64,000 nt of DNA from Mariluticola halotolerans (GTDB lineage: Bacteria; Pseudomonadota; Alphaproteobacteria; Rhizobiales; Devosiaceae), in NCBI RefSeq assembly GCF_021611515.1, contig NZ_CP090960.1, forward strand, positions 1-64,000. The letters are read 5' to 3'. The translations under genes and the position numbers were made by a program. How positions within the stretch are numbered: position 1 is the stretch's first letter; every line of letters starts with the position of its first letter. This document shows positions 18,933-27,498 of the stretch, piece after piece. A model generated the notes under the pieces. It was given only the letters and a program-made list of their open reading frames with translations, had not been told where the DNA came from and made no database searches.

Positions 18933-19820
18933 ATGTCTGAACAGACTGCGACGCTGATCGGTGGCACGGCCGTGTTTTTGTGGGGCGCACTGGCGCTTTT
19001 TACAACCTATACCGGCATGATACCGCCATTTCAGCTGGTGGCGATGACCTTTGCCATTGCGTTTCTGCTGGCGCTGGGCAAATGGATTTTGCGGTGGGAA
19101 AATCCGCTGGTCTTTCTCCGCTATCCGGCCCCTGTTTGGGTGTTGGGGATTGGCGGGCTGTTTGGCTATCATTTCTTCTATTTCATGGCCTTGAAGAATG
19201 CGCCGCCCGTGGACGCCAGCCTGATCGCCTATTTATGGCCACTGCTCATCGTTTTATTCTCGGCGCTTTTACCGGGTGAACGACTGCGCTGGTTTCATGT
19301 TCTGGGCGCGTTGATGGGGCTGGGCGGGTGTGCGTTGCTGGTGACCAATGGCGGGCAGGTGGTGTTCGATTCCCGTTACGCGCTGGGGTATCTGGCAGCG
19401 ATTGCCTGCGCCCTGACGTGGTCTGGCTATTCGGTATTGTCGCGCCGGTTTGGTGAAGTACCGACTGATGTGGTGGGCTGGTTTTGCGGGGCGACGGCGG
19501 TGCTTGGTTTGCTTTGTCACGCCATTTTTGAAACCACCGTGATGCCTGAGGGCAGCATTGAATGGCTGGCGGTTGTCGGGTTGGGGCTTGGCCCGGTCGG
19601 GGCGGCGTTTTTTACCTGGGATGTGGGGGTGAAGCGCGGCAATATCCGGGCCCTGGGCGCCATGTCTTATATGGCACCGCTGATTTCAGCCGTTCTGCTG
19701 GTTTTGTTTGGCCGGGCGGCCCCAAGCTGGGTGTTGGCATTTGCCTGCGTGGCGATTGTTGGCGGCGCGCTGCTGGCATCGCTTGAAATGCTGCGTGGTG
19801 CGCGGGCGGCGAGAAAGTGA
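18933..19820 (+). CDS. EamA-family DMT transporter
   Basis: 295 aa with ten predicted helices in two EamA halves (for example HFFYFMALKNAPPVDASLIAYLWPLLIVLF and GPVGAAFFTWDVGVKRGNI). Closest in pattern to aromatic or general amino-acid exporters of the YddG type, but substrate cannot be read from sequence. Its stop directly abuts the convergent MarR gene. Confidence 0.85.
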   Translation: MSEQTATLIGGTAVFLWGALALFTTYTGMIPPFQLVAMTFAIAFLLALGKWILRWENPLVFLRYPAPVWVLGIGGLFGYHFFYFMALKNAPPVDASLIAYLWPLLIVLFSALLPGERLRWFHVLGALMGLGGCALLVTNGGQVVFDSRYALGYLAAIACALTWSGYSVLSRRFGEVPTDVVGWFCGATAVLGLLCHAIFETTVMPEGSIEWLAVVGLGLGPVGAAFFTWDVGVKRGNIRALGAMSYMAPLISAVLLVLFGRAAPSWVLAFACVAIVGGALLASLEMLRGARAARK

Positions 19821-20336
19821 CTAGGTGTTCGTGAGGTTGAGCCGTTTCAGCGTGGCATGATCGCCGGGCTCGACCATTTCCGCCAGGAAACGGCAGATGA
19901 TGTCGCGGCTATCGTGGGGCAGGCTTTTGATCGCCATGTCGATGCGGCTGGCCTGGCTGGCGGAGAGGCTTTCGAAGAAGGCACGTCCCTTGTCCGTGGC
20001 GTAAAGCAGGCGCTGGCGCCTGTCGGATTTGCCGGTCATTTGTTCGACATAGCCATTATCGATGAGCTGCCGGAGCACGCGGGCGAGACTCTGTTTGGTG
20101 ATTTTGAGGATATCCAGCAGATCCGCGACAGGCATGCCGGGCCGTAAATTGACGAAATAGAGGACGCGATGATGGGCTCTGCCGAATCCCTGCTTTTCCA
20201 GCAGTGCATCAGCATCTCCAACGAAATCCCTGTATGCAAAGAAGAAAAGTCCCATAACATCCAGGGGCAGGTTGCCTGGGGTTGATGTGCCGGAATTTAT
20301 GTCAGTCTTATTGACATTTATTGATTTCGCTGCCAT
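19821..20336 (-). CDS. MarR-family transcriptional regulator
   Basis: 171 aa from ATG 20336 (GTGGGAAC upstream). Winged-helix core: GFGRAHHRVLYFVNLRPGM, ILKITKQSLARVLRQLIDNG (recognition helix) and GKSDRRQRLLYATDKGRAF (wing). The frame extends to 20840 but overlaps ilvE. Divergent from ilvE with a 150-bp shared promoter region; whether it controls ilvE or the convergent exporter is open. Confidence 0.88.
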   Translation of the reverse strand: MAAKSINVNKTDINSGTSTPGNLPLDVMGLFFFAYRDFVGDADALLEKQGFGRAHHRVLYFVNLRPGMPVADLLDILKITKQSLARVLRQLIDNGYVEQMTGKSDRRQRLLYATDKGRAFFESLSASQASRIDMAIKSLPHDSRDIICRFLAEMVEPGDHATLKRLNLTNT

Positions 20337-20486
20337 CTTGTTCCCACTAAACATGCGCCTTTGGTTGTTATCCCAAAGAGATCCCGGTTTGCCAAGTGCG
20401 CAAGCGTGGGGCATGATTGACATCAGAGGGTGAAAGCCATTGCGAGTGGGCCTTTCACGCAAATTATAAGATCTGGGAGACATAAA

Positions 20487-21377
20487 ATGGCAGGCCTGCC
20501 AATGGACCAGCGCGACGGCTGGATCTGGTTCGATGGTGAACTCAAACCCTGGAAAGATGCCAAGGTTCATGTACTGACGCACGGGCTGCATTATGCGAGC
20601 TGCGTATTTGAGGGGCAGCGTGCTTATGGCGGCGAGGTTTTCAAGCTGCGTGAGCATTCCGAGCGGTTGATCGCGTCGGGGAAAATTCTTGATTTTGACG
20701 TGCCTTATAGCGCCGATCAGATTGATCAGGCCTGCCGCGATGTTTTGGCCAAGAACAATCTGGTGGACGCCTATATGCGCCCCGTGGCCTGGCGCGGTTC
20801 GGAAGAAATGGGCGTAGGTGCCAACAATAACACCGTTCATGTGGCGATCGCTGCCTGGGAATGGCCGAGCTATTTCACCATGGAAGAGCGGCTTAAGGGC
20901 ATTCGCCTGATGTGGTCGAAATGGAAGCGCCCGTCGCCGGAGACGATCCCCTGCAAATCGAAAGCCGCCGGGCTTTACATGATCTGTACGCTGTCAAAAC
21001 ACGCGGCGATGGATGCGGGCTATGGCGATGCGTTGATGCTGGATTATCGCGGTTATGTTGCCGAGGCGACCGGGGCCAATGTGTTCTTCGTAAAGGGCAA
21101 GGAAATTCACACACCGACCCCTGACTGTTTCCTTGATGGTATTACGCGCCGGACGGTGATCGGTCTGGCCAAGGAACACGGTTATGACGTCATCGAGCGC
21201 CATATCATGCCGGACGAACTGGGCCAGTTTGATGAGTGTTTCCTCACGGGCACTGCTGCGGAAGTGACGCCTGTTTCCGAAGTTGGCGATTATCGCTTTA
21301 CGCCTGGCGAAGCCTGCAACACGCTGGTGGATGCTTATACCCACGCCGTGCAGCCAAAAAAGGCCGCGGCTGAATAA
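20487..21377 (+). CDS. ilvE: Branched-chain amino-acid aminotransferase
   Basis: Final transamination for Leu, Ile and Val; fold-type IV PLP enzyme of 296 aa. Motifs: HGLHYASCVFEGQRAYGG, SPETIPCKSKAAGLYMICTL and FLDGITRRTVIGLA; the PLP lysine is in the C-K-S-K stretch. Start at 20487 after GGGAGA. A bidirectional terminator follows. Confidence 0.94.
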   Translation: MAGLPMDQRDGWIWFDGELKPWKDAKVHVLTHGLHYASCVFEGQRAYGGEVFKLREHSERLIASGKILDFDVPYSADQIDQACRDVLAKNNLVDAYMRPVAWRGSEEMGVGANNNTVHVAIAAWEWPSYFTMEERLKGIRLMWSKWKRPSPETIPCKSKAAGLYMICTLSKHAAMDAGYGDALMLDYRGYVAEATGANVFFVKGKEIHTPTPDCFLDGITRRTVIGLAKEHGYDVIERHIMPDELGQFDECFLTGTAAEVTPVSEVGDYRFTPGEACNTLVDAYTHAVQPKKAAAE

Positions 21378-21401
21378 GGCTTTCTGTGCTGACGATAAAC
21401 G

Positions 21402-21430
21402 GGCCCGCCTCAAATAAGGGGCGGGCCTTT
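21402..21430. terminator. Terminator shared by ilvE and the convergent VOC gene
   Basis: 8-bp stem GGCCCGCC/GGCGGGCC with TTTC after it on the plus strand. It overlaps the last codons of the convergent VOC gene. Confidence 0.8.
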
Positions 21431-21871
21431 CAGTTCGATCTTGTTGCCCCAGGGGTCGAAGATATACGTGGCTTCGCCCATGCCGCGGGCACCGCCATGT
21501 ACGGCTTCCCGGTCAATCTCAACACCATGCTTTGCGAGATGGGCGCGCATTGCTTCACGGGTGAAGGGGCTGATGGACAAGCAGAGATGATCCATATTGC
21601 GCCCGCCTTCGACGGGCGGCTGGGCATAGGCTGATTTGGGGTCGGTCAGATCGATCAGAACAATCAGTTCAGAACCCGCCCAGACCTGTTCCATGGCAAG
21701 ATCTGGATAGGAATAGCCCGGACGGCAGCCGAGTACTTCGATATAGAAGTGCATGGCTTGTTGAATGTCGCCGACAAGGAGCACGACATGGTCAATGCCC
21801 GCGAGCCGGAATGGTGTGTCCGGCTCTTTGTCGAGATATGACTTTGCCAATACGCTGAGTTCACCAGCCAT
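21410..21871 (-). CDS. VOC (glyoxalase/bleomycin-resistance) family protein
   Basis: 153 aa. Two beta-alpha-beta-beta-beta modules: AGIDHVVLLVGDIQQAMHFY and NMDHLCLSISPF, ending with TYIFDPWGNKIELKGP. The metal-ligand pattern (His, Glu) fits the VOC metalloenzymes, but substrate is unknown. The start at 21871 has a strong GGGAGG site, and the gene overlaps the moaE stop by 11 bases, so it is the last gene of pgsA-moaD-moaE-VOC. Confidence 0.85.
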   Translation of the reverse strand: MAGELSVLAKSYLDKEPDTPFRLAGIDHVVLLVGDIQQAMHFYIEVLGCRPGYSYPDLAMEQVWAGSELIVLIDLTDPKSAYAQPPVEGGRNMDHLCLSISPFTREAMRAHLAKHGVEIDREAVHGGARGMGEATYIFDPWGNKIELKGPPLI

Positions 21872-22322
21872 TTTGATCCTCCCATTTATGGCGTGCTGCA
21901 TCGTCCTCTGCTTTTGCAGTCACCCAATTCGTGCCTTCTGGCCCTGTTTCCTGTTTCCAGAACGGGGCGTCAGTTTTCAGCCAGTCCATGACGTAATTCG
22001 CCCCATCGAAAGCCGCCTGGCGGTGGGGGGCGATGGCCAATACCATCACGATGACTTCGCCGCGCTTAAGGCTGCCAAAACGGTGGATGACACCGATATC
22101 TGTCAGGGCAAAGCGGGCTATGGCCTGTTCGGCAAAGCGGGTGATCTGCTTTTGTGCGAGGGCCGGGTAATGTTCCAGCGTGAGGGTTTCCACCGGCCTG
22201 TCGGGCGTGGAGCGCACCGTGCCTGTGAAGGTAACCAGCGCACCCGTTTCGGGATGTGCGTCAAGAAAGGCATTTGTTTCGTCGCCGGGATCAAACGGGT
22301 CTGATTGCAGGCGGACAAACAT
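21861..22322 (-). CDS. moaE: Molybdopterin synthase catalytic subunit
   Basis: Converts precursor Z to molybdopterin together with MoaD. 153 aa; motifs GALVTFTGTVR, LTLEHYPALAQKQI, IGVIHRFGSLKRGEVIVMVLA and WVTAK, matching the MoaE active-site lysines and arginines. The window also encodes the molybdoenzyme MsrP, a possible user of the cofactor. Confidence 0.95.
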   Translation of the reverse strand: MFVRLQSDPFDPGDETNAFLDAHPETGALVTFTGTVRSTPDRPVETLTLEHYPALAQKQITRFAEQAIARFALTDIGVIHRFGSLKRGEVIVMVLAIAPHRQAAFDGANYVMDWLKTDAPFWKQETGPEGTNWVTAKAEDDAARHKWEDQNGW

Positions 22323-22327
22323 CCGGC

Positions 22328-22579
22328 TTAGCCGCCGGTCATCGGCGGGAACAGGGCGACGGTTGTAACACCCGCTATGGGCGCTGAGTGGTCGACGAGT
22401 TCCTCATCGCAGGCGGCGCGGATCAGGCGCGGGTCCTCAAAGGCAAGGGCGGCGGCTTCGTCTTTCTCACCGATCCATGCCAGCAGATCGCCGACTGTTT
22501 GAACGGTCTCGGGCAATTCAAATTCGTCTGCACTGCGATTAAGACGTTCGCGCAGCCAGGCGAAATAGAGCACTCTCAT
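22328..22579 (-). CDS. moaD: Molybdopterin synthase sulfur-carrier subunit
   Basis: 83-aa ubiquitin-like protein ending in the required Gly-Gly (FPPMTGG), which is thiocarboxylated before sulfur transfer in MoaE. N-terminal MRVLYFAWLRERLNRS. Its ATG overlaps the pgsA stop by four bases. Confidence 0.95.
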   Translation of the reverse strand: MRVLYFAWLRERLNRSADEFELPETVQTVGDLLAWIGEKDEAAALAFEDPRLIRAACDEELVDHSAPIAGVTTVALFPPMTGG

Positions 22580-23169
22580 GCATCTGGCTCCGGCTTAACA
22601 TCGTCCTCGCGGAAATGTTGTTGTGCCCCCTGCCAGTAGGACCAGCCGGTCCAAACCGTGAGAATGGCGGCAAGCCAAAGGACGAGATCCGAGATAAAGC
22701 GCAGGCCCGGCATGAGCGGTTCGGCGAGCAGGATGCCCATGGCGACCAGCTGGACGGTGGTTTTGTATTTCGCCAGCCTTGAAACGTGCACCACGACGCT
22801 TTTGGCACCGAGGAACTCGCGCAGACCGGGCACAAAAATCTCGCGCAGCATTATCGCAATGGCAGGAATGAGGTCGAAGGCCGAGAAGGTTCGGTCCCAG
22901 GCAAGGGTGATGAGCAATGCGCCAACCAGCAGCTTGTCCGCTATCGGATCAAGCATACGCCCAAGGGCCGAGGTCTGGCCCATGACGCGAGCCAGAAAGC
23001 CATCAAAGAAATCCGTGATGGCAGCGATTACATAAAGCAGCAAAGCCAGCCAGCGAAACATGTCGCCGGGGCCGGGCATGATGGCAAGAACCACAATCAC
23101 CGGAATGGCAATGATCCGGGCGACCGTGAGCATGTTGGGCAGCGAAAGGCGTTGGGGTTGATCAGTCAT
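22576..23169 (-). CDS. pgsA: CDP-diacylglycerol-glycerol-3-phosphate 3-phosphatidyltransferase
   Basis: Membrane enzyme of phosphatidylglycerol synthesis, 197 aa from ATG 23169 (MTDQPQRLSLPNMLTVARI). The CDP-alcohol phosphotransferase motif D-G-x2-A-R-x8-G-x3-D-x3-D is present as FFDGFLARVMGQTSALGRMLDPIADK. Four or more membrane helices. First gene of the operon with moaD, moaE and VOC. Confidence 0.94.
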   Translation of the reverse strand: MTDQPQRLSLPNMLTVARIIAIPVIVVLAIMPGPGDMFRWLALLLYVIAAITDFFDGFLARVMGQTSALGRMLDPIADKLLVGALLITLAWDRTFSAFDLIPAIAIMLREIFVPGLREFLGAKSVVVHVSRLAKYKTTVQLVAMGILLAEPLMPGLRFISDLVLWLAAILTVWTGWSYWQGAQQHFREDDVKPEPDA

Positions 23170-23201
23170 GACGCAACCCCAACAGCATCGGACGCGGGAG
23201 G

Positions 23202-24308
23202 TCAAGCCCGATTGACGCTCTCCATCTGCTTTGCCGCAGCGTGGTCGGTTTTTCCAGTCTGACGGCGCGTGTTTATGGCGCTATCCAGACGTTCGAGCAC
23301 CGAGACTGTGCTGTCCCAGTCAATGCAGCCGTCGGTGATGGACTGGCCATAGGTGAGGGCTTGGCCGGCGATCAGATCCTGCCGACCTGCAACGAGATTG
23401 CTTTCCACCATGACGCCCATGATCCGGGTTTCGCCGGTTTCAATCTGGATTGCGATATTGTCGATGACGTCGGGCTGGTTTTCCGGCTTCTTGCTGGAAT
23501 TGGCGTGGCTTGCATCGATCATGATGGCGGGGCGGAGTCCGGATTTTTCCACGACCCTAGAGGCCGCATCGAGGCTTTCGGCATCGTAATTGGTGGTTTT
23601 GCCGCCGCGCAGGATGATGTGGCAATCCTCATTACCGGTGGTGGTGGCAATGGCGGAGTGGCCGCTTTTGGTGACAGCCAGGAAATGGTGGGGGTGTGCC
23701 GCAGAGCTAACCGCATCGGCTGCGATCTTGATGTCGCCGCCTGTGCCGTTTTTAAAGCCGACGGGGCAGGAGAGGCCGGAGGCCAGTTCACGGTGGATCT
23801 GGCTTTCGGTGGTACGGGCGCCGATGGCGGCCCATGAGACCAGATCGGCAATGTATTGCGGTGTGGTCATGTCGAGGAATTCAACGGCGGCGGGCAGACC
23901 CAGCGAGTTGATTTCGACCAGCAGGTTGCGGGCGATGCGCAGGCCATTGTTGATTTCAAAGCTGCCATCAAGATTGGGATCGTTGATCAATCCTTTCCAG
24001 CCGACAACTGTGCGCGGCTTTTCAAAGTAAACCCGCATGATGATTTCCAGAGTGTCGCTGAATTTTGTGCGCATGGCCGCCAGCCGTTCTGCGTATTCGA
24101 GCGCCGCTTCCGGATCATGGATCGAGCAGGGGCCGACGACGACGGTCAGACGATCATCGGTGCCTTTAAGGATATTGTGGACAGCTGAGCGGGACGCGAT
24201 GACGGTGCCGGTGGCCCGTTCCGTGGCGGGGAATTCATTGGTCACGGTTTCGGGGGAGATCAATTCGCGCAATTCGCGAATACGCAGATTATCAGTGATT
24301 TTCAACAT
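23202..24308 (-). CDS. aroG: 3-deoxy-7-phosphoheptulonate (DAHP) synthase, class I
   Basis: First committed step of the shikimate pathway: condenses PEP and erythrose 4-phosphate. 368 aa of the AroG/AroF (I-alpha) type: VVGPCSIHDPEAALEYAERL, PRTVVGWKGLINDPNLDG, IGARTTESQIHRELASGLS, PVGFKNGTGG and IMIDASHANSSKKPE. GAGGAAA precedes the ATG. The 5' leader (24309-24498) carries an aromatic leader peptide and terminator, so transcription is probably controlled by attenuation as well as any enzyme feedback. Confidence 0.95.
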   Translation of the reverse strand: MLKITDNLRIRELRELISPETVTNEFPATERATGTVIASRSAVHNILKGTDDRLTVVVGPCSIHDPEAALEYAERLAAMRTKFSDTLEIIMRVYFEKPRTVVGWKGLINDPNLDGSFEINNGLRIARNLLVEINSLGLPAAVEFLDMTTPQYIADLVSWAAIGARTTESQIHRELASGLSCPVGFKNGTGGDIKIAADAVSSAAHPHHFLAVTKSGHSAIATTTGNEDCHIILRGGKTTNYDAESLDAASRVVEKSGLRPAIMIDASHANSSKKPENQPDVIDNIAIQIETGETRIMGVMVESNLVAGRQDLIAGQALTYGQSITDGCIDWDSTVSVLERLDSAINTRRQTGKTDHAAAKQMESVNRA

Positions 24309-24347
24309 TGCCGGTTTCCTCGTGGATTATTTTCCAACCGGCGGCAC

Positions 24348-24374
24348 AAAAAAACCGCCAGAAGGGCTGGCGGT
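24348..24374 (-). terminator. Attenuator terminator of aroG
   Basis: Perfect 8-bp stem ACCGCCAG/CTGGCGGT with a 5-base loop and a run of at least six U, lying between the leader-peptide stop and the aroG ribosome site. It also fits a regulatory 3:4 hairpin. Confidence 0.9.
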
Positions 24375-24408
24375 GGTTCGGGTATTTTGTGCTGTTGTAT
24401 TTCTGTAT

Positions 24409-24492
24409 TTAGATAATACGCACCCCTCCGTCCGCCTGTGGCATCGGATAGCTAAAATACCAGAAATAGAAGTTGGCGGAACGATGGGTCAT
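24409..24492 (-). CDS. aroG leader peptide (aromatic attenuator), 27 aa
   Basis: ATG at 24492, TAA at 24411-24409. The peptide runs MTHRSANFYFWYFSY then PMPQADGGVRII. Codons 8-15 read Phe-Tyr-Phe-Trp-Tyr-Phe-Ser-Tyr, seven of eight aromatic, which is typical of attenuators sensing charged tRNA. Segment 1 TCCGCC (24475-24480) can pair with segment 2 GGCGGA (24431-24436), whose GGCGG can instead pair with CCGCC in the terminator. The predicted transcription start is the A of the ATG itself (leaderless), as reported for rhizobial trpL. Confidence 0.85.
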   Translation of the reverse strand: MTHRSANFYFWYFSYPMPQADGGVRII

Positions 24493-24498
24493 GCAAAC

Positions 24499-24527
24499 TC
24501 TATAGCGTGCCTGAACGGGCTTGTCAC
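24499..24527 (-). promoter_or_regulatory. Predicted sigma70-like promoter of the aroG leader
   Basis: Minus strand: -35 GTGACA (24522-24527), 17-bp spacer, -10 TATAGA (24499-24504). Seven bases later is 24492, the first base of the leader-peptide ATG. Confidence 0.7.
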
Positions 24528-24633
24528 CTCCCCATGTTTAACCCGTGGTTAACCATAAGTGTTCTGCCGACTGGAAACGAAAGGCGAACAGGCGGAGTCT
24601 TCTGCCCGGGTTTGACGGGACAGAGGGTGACAG

Positions 24634-25194
24634 ATGAGCCGGATCGGGCAGTTCGGGCGCGTGGCAGCGGGGCGGCAACGCTACAAAGCGAGGTCACGGC
24701 GGGGAAGGGGCTTTTGGCGGCATCCGGTGCAGCCGCTGAGCCTGATTGTAGCGGTGGCGGCCATTGCCTATGCCGGTTCGTATATTGTTGCGCCCGAGGA
24801 CTTTTTGGCAACGGCTCCGCGAACGCAGACGATTGGTGCGCCAATCAGCGCTCATTTTGAGCTTTGTGGTGCCGGAACCCGCGTTACCTGTGTGGTGGAC
24901 GGGGATACGGTTTGGATCAAGGGTGATAAGATCCGGATTGCGGATATTGACACGCCCGAAGTGTTCAGCCCGAAATGTGCGGCGGAAAGGCAGCGCGGGG
25001 AAGAAGCCACGCGGCGCTTGCAGCAATTGCTGAATGCCGGACCAATCGAACTGGCGCGCTATGATAACCGAGATACCGATGTTTATGACCGCACATTGCG
25101 CGTGATCCAGCGTGACGGGCAATCGCTGGGTGCGGTGCTGGTATCTGAAGGATTGGCCCGGAATTGGGACGGGGCGCGGCACGGGTGGTGCTAG
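24634..25194 (+). CDS. Staphylococcal-nuclease-like (thermonuclease) protein with N-terminal anchor
   Basis: 186 aa. A basic N-terminus is followed by a membrane segment (LSLIVAVAAIAYAGSYIV), then an SNase OB-fold: VVDGDTVWIKGDKIRIADIDTPE, RGEEAT, DVYDRTLRVI and VLVSEGLARNW. The Arg/Glu/Arg catalytic triad of the family appears intact. Probably a membrane-tethered or secreted nuclease. Two cysteines flank the start of the domain (CGAGTRVTC), consistent with an oxidising compartment. Confidence 0.85.
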   Translation: MSRIGQFGRVAAGRQRYKARSRRGRGFWRHPVQPLSLIVAVAAIAYAGSYIVAPEDFLATAPRTQTIGAPISAHFELCGAGTRVTCVVDGDTVWIKGDKIRIADIDTPEVFSPKCAAERQRGEEATRRLQQLLNAGPIELARYDNRDTDVYDRTLRVIQRDGQSLGAVLVSEGLARNWDGARHGWC

Positions 25195-25215
25195 AGCAAT
25201 TCAAATTCTTTGTCA

Positions 25216-25310
25216 TCGCGAGGCGCGCAGCGCCGTGGTGATCCAGAGCGACAAGTACTGGTGTCCGCCGCTCTGGATTGCCGCGCGCCTTTGGCGCTCG
25301 CAATGACGGG
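25216..25310. repeat. Extragenic palindrome of the 'CTGGATTGCC...CGCAATGAC' type
   Basis: Inverted arms: GTCATCGCGAGGCGCGCAGC on the left and GCTCGCAATGAC on the right, enclosing the CTCTGGATTGCCGCGCG core. A related copy without the left arm lies at 37765-37809. Confidence 0.75.
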
Positions 25311-25333
25311 CATCCGGGGAGGCCGGAAACGCG

Positions 25334-26044
25334 CTAGTGCTGCTGCTTGAGCAGGTAATCCTTGGCGGCGTTGATGCGGGCGGCGAGATAGGTTGAACCG
25401 CCCTGATCGGGATGCACGGCCTTGAGCAATCGGTGATGGGCCGATTTAATCTCTTCCGGTGCAGCACCGGGCGACAGTCCGAGGATTTCATAGGCCTGCT
25501 GACTATCCATAGGGCCGGATGCGGCTGAAGCGTGCTCGCCGGGTTCGCCATCCTGCTCGGCGAAATATTCGCGCCAGCCGCTCCGGTTGGCATCAAGCCA
25601 TGCTTCGAGCAGGCTGAGGCTGTCCGGGTCATGACTGACTTCCTGCAACAGGACACGGGTATCGTTTTCGCCTAAATCCATCAGGTCTGTGCGGGCATAG
25701 CTGCCGGCGATGATCTTGCCGTGCACCGCGCCACTGTCATGATCCAGCACCATATCGAAAAAGCGGCTCCGCACACGGGATGTGGTGGGCGCCGGTGCCT
25801 TGATTGTATTAAAATCGATGGGGCCGAGACGCCCGCGGATGAGAACAGAGGCACCGACCAGCCCCAGCATGCTGGCGATACTGACCCGGCCCCCAAGCCC
25901 GAGAATGGCGGCAAAAAGCAGCGCGCCGCCGCCGATGATCCAACGCAGGCTGTTGAGCAGGATGCCGATATTGCCCTGCCTGTAGAGATGGTAGGCATAA
26001 AGGCCTGCCATCAGGGCAAGCACAGCGAGAGGTAAATAGGGCAT
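25334..26044 (-). CDS. Membrane J-domain (DnaJ-like) protein
   Basis: 236 aa with two N-terminal membrane segments (PYLPLAVLALMAGLYAYHL and IIGGGALLFAAILGLGG) and a C-terminal J domain: QQAYEILGLSPGAAPEEIKS, then the essential HPD in KAVHPDQGGSTYLAARINAAKDYLL. The layout resembles Tim14/Pam18-type co-chaperones: a membrane anchor with a terminal J domain. It starts where the VWA gene stops, so the two are one transcript. Confidence 0.88.
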   Translation of the reverse strand: MPYLPLAVLALMAGLYAYHLYRQGNIGILLNSLRWIIGGGALLFAAILGLGGRVSIASMLGLVGASVLIRGRLGPIDFNTIKAPAPTTSRVRSRFFDMVLDHDSGAVHGKIIAGSYARTDLMDLGENDTRVLLQEVSHDPDSLSLLEAWLDANRSGWREYFAEQDGEPGEHASAASGPMDSQQAYEILGLSPGAAPEEIKSAHHRLLKAVHPDQGGSTYLAARINAAKDYLLKQQH

Positions 26045-26761
26045 CTAGGGCAATTGCTCGAGGAGGTTTTTGGCGGGTGCGGATTTTTGCAGGCTGAGTG
26101 CGGCGCGCCCCCCGCTGGCATAAGCGGCAACGGCACGCAGCAGCGCCGCAAGCTCGGCAGGTGCGCTTGAATCAAACCGCGCATAGGCGCCTTTGGTCAG
26201 GCGGGCGAATTCCCTGAAAGCGGTTTCGACCCGACGATCTTCACCTTCCTGAAAGATGAAAACAGGGCAGCCCAGCAAACCGAGTTGCCCCGCCTTGGCG
26301 GCCAGATTGTCGATGTCCTCTTCCACCGCGTCCCCAACATAGACCAGCGCGTTGATCTTGCGCTTGGTGAACTCGGTGCGGGCATGATTGAAAACCTTGC
26401 CGATCTGGGTGTGGCCGCCCTGGCAGGTGATGCCGGCCATCAATCCGGCAAGCGATTTTGCATCGCTGACCCATTTGGAGGCGCGGCATTCACCAAAGCC
26501 GCGAAAATAGAGCAATTGCACGTCGAGACCACCGGTATCGGCGACGGTTTCAAACATATGCGCCTGCACGTTGCAGGCGGTGTCCCATGTGGGCTGGCGG
26601 CTCATCGTGGCGTCGAGCGCAAACAGCAAACGGCCCCGGCCACCGGCACCTGAGGGCTTGGCCAGATTGCCGACCGCCTTGACGAAATCAGCAATCTCGC
26701 CCCGCGTCGAGGGGGCGGGCGTTTTCGTCAGCGGTGATGAGGGACGGTCCGGCTTTCGCAC
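26045..26761 (-). CDS. VWA-domain protein
   Basis: 238 aa with a von Willebrand A fold: RGRLLFALDATMSRQPTW, GGHTQIGKVFNHA, ALVYVGDAVEEDI. The metal site reads DATMS where the classical MIDAS is DxSxS, so metal binding may be altered. Start is a GTG at 26761 (AGCGAG upstream). Directly followed by the J-domain gene. Confidence 0.8.
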   Translation of the reverse strand: MRKPDRPSSPLTKTPAPSTRGEIADFVKAVGNLAKPSGAGGRGRLLFALDATMSRQPTWDTACNVQAHMFETVADTGGLDVQLLYFRGFGECRASKWVSDAKSLAGLMAGITCQGGHTQIGKVFNHARTEFTKRKINALVYVGDAVEEDIDNLAAKAGQLGLLGCPVFIFQEGEDRRVETAFREFARLTKGAYARFDSSAPAELAALLRAVAAYASGGRAALSLQKSAPAKNLLEQLP

Positions 26762-26894
26762 ACATTGTCTCGCTATTGGGATCGGTCATTTGAATATGCG
26801 GTCGCGAAGGGCACTTCGCAAGGGTTGCGGCTATTTTCGGCCTTGGGGCAGATCATTAAGCGCGACACGGGTGCCACCTAGCTGGTGAAAATAA

Positions 26895-27497
26895 TCAGCG
26901 ATCGTTGAAGCCTTTGCCATCCATGATTTTTTGCCGGTACTTGTTTATCCGCGCGACACGGGTAGCTGGCTGCTTTGCGCCGCCGAAATGAAGATTGTAG
27001 CCCCGCTGGCGACCCGGTGTCAGTGCATCGAATGCGGCACTGAATTCGGAGTCTTCTGCCAGCTTTTCCTGCAGTTCGTCGATGAGGTGCAGTTCGCTTG
27101 ATACATCGACTTTGGTACCCGTCTTTTCCAGCTGAATTGCCTCTTCGATATAGGCCTCGATAAACCGCCTCTTGTCCTGGACGGCTTTGACGCTGGTGAA
27201 TTCCAGCCGCTTGGCGAAGCGCGAGTTGGGCCCTTGTTCGACCAGTATGCCGTCGAGGTCTTCAAGCGCTGCGCCCTTGAAAAACATCAGCGCCAGAAAA
27301 TCCTTCATGCGCTGGATGATGGCGACGTTGGCACCATGATGCGTGTAGCAGGGTTTGCCCCATTTCAATTCCTCGGCTAGGTCGCAATCGCTGAGAATTT
27401 CGCGAAGTGCAATTGCCTCGTCATGCCACAGCCTGGCTGTGTGGAAGTTTTCATCAAGCGCCGGATTCATGATTTTGCTTTTCCCGTTGGGTGCCAT
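26895..27497 (-). CDS. YdeI/OmpD-associated-family protein with DUF1801-like domain
   Basis: 200 aa: N-terminal DUF1801-like half (CDLAEELKWGKPCYTH, FLALMFFKGAAL) and a C-terminal YdeI segment (FDALTPGRQRGYNLHFGGAKQPATRVARINKYRQKIMDGKG). Soluble, function unknown. Last gene of a tight operon with a second DUF1801 protein and a small membrane protein. Confidence 0.82.
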   Translation of the reverse strand: MAPNGKSKIMNPALDENFHTARLWHDEAIALREILSDCDLAEELKWGKPCYTHHGANVAIIQRMKDFLALMFFKGAALEDLDGILVEQGPNSRFAKRLEFTSVKAVQDKRRFIEAYIEEAIQLEKTGTKVDVSSELHLIDELQEKLAEDSEFSAAFDALTPGRQRGYNLHFGGAKQPATRVARINKYRQKIMDGKGFNDR

Positions 27498-27498
27498 G

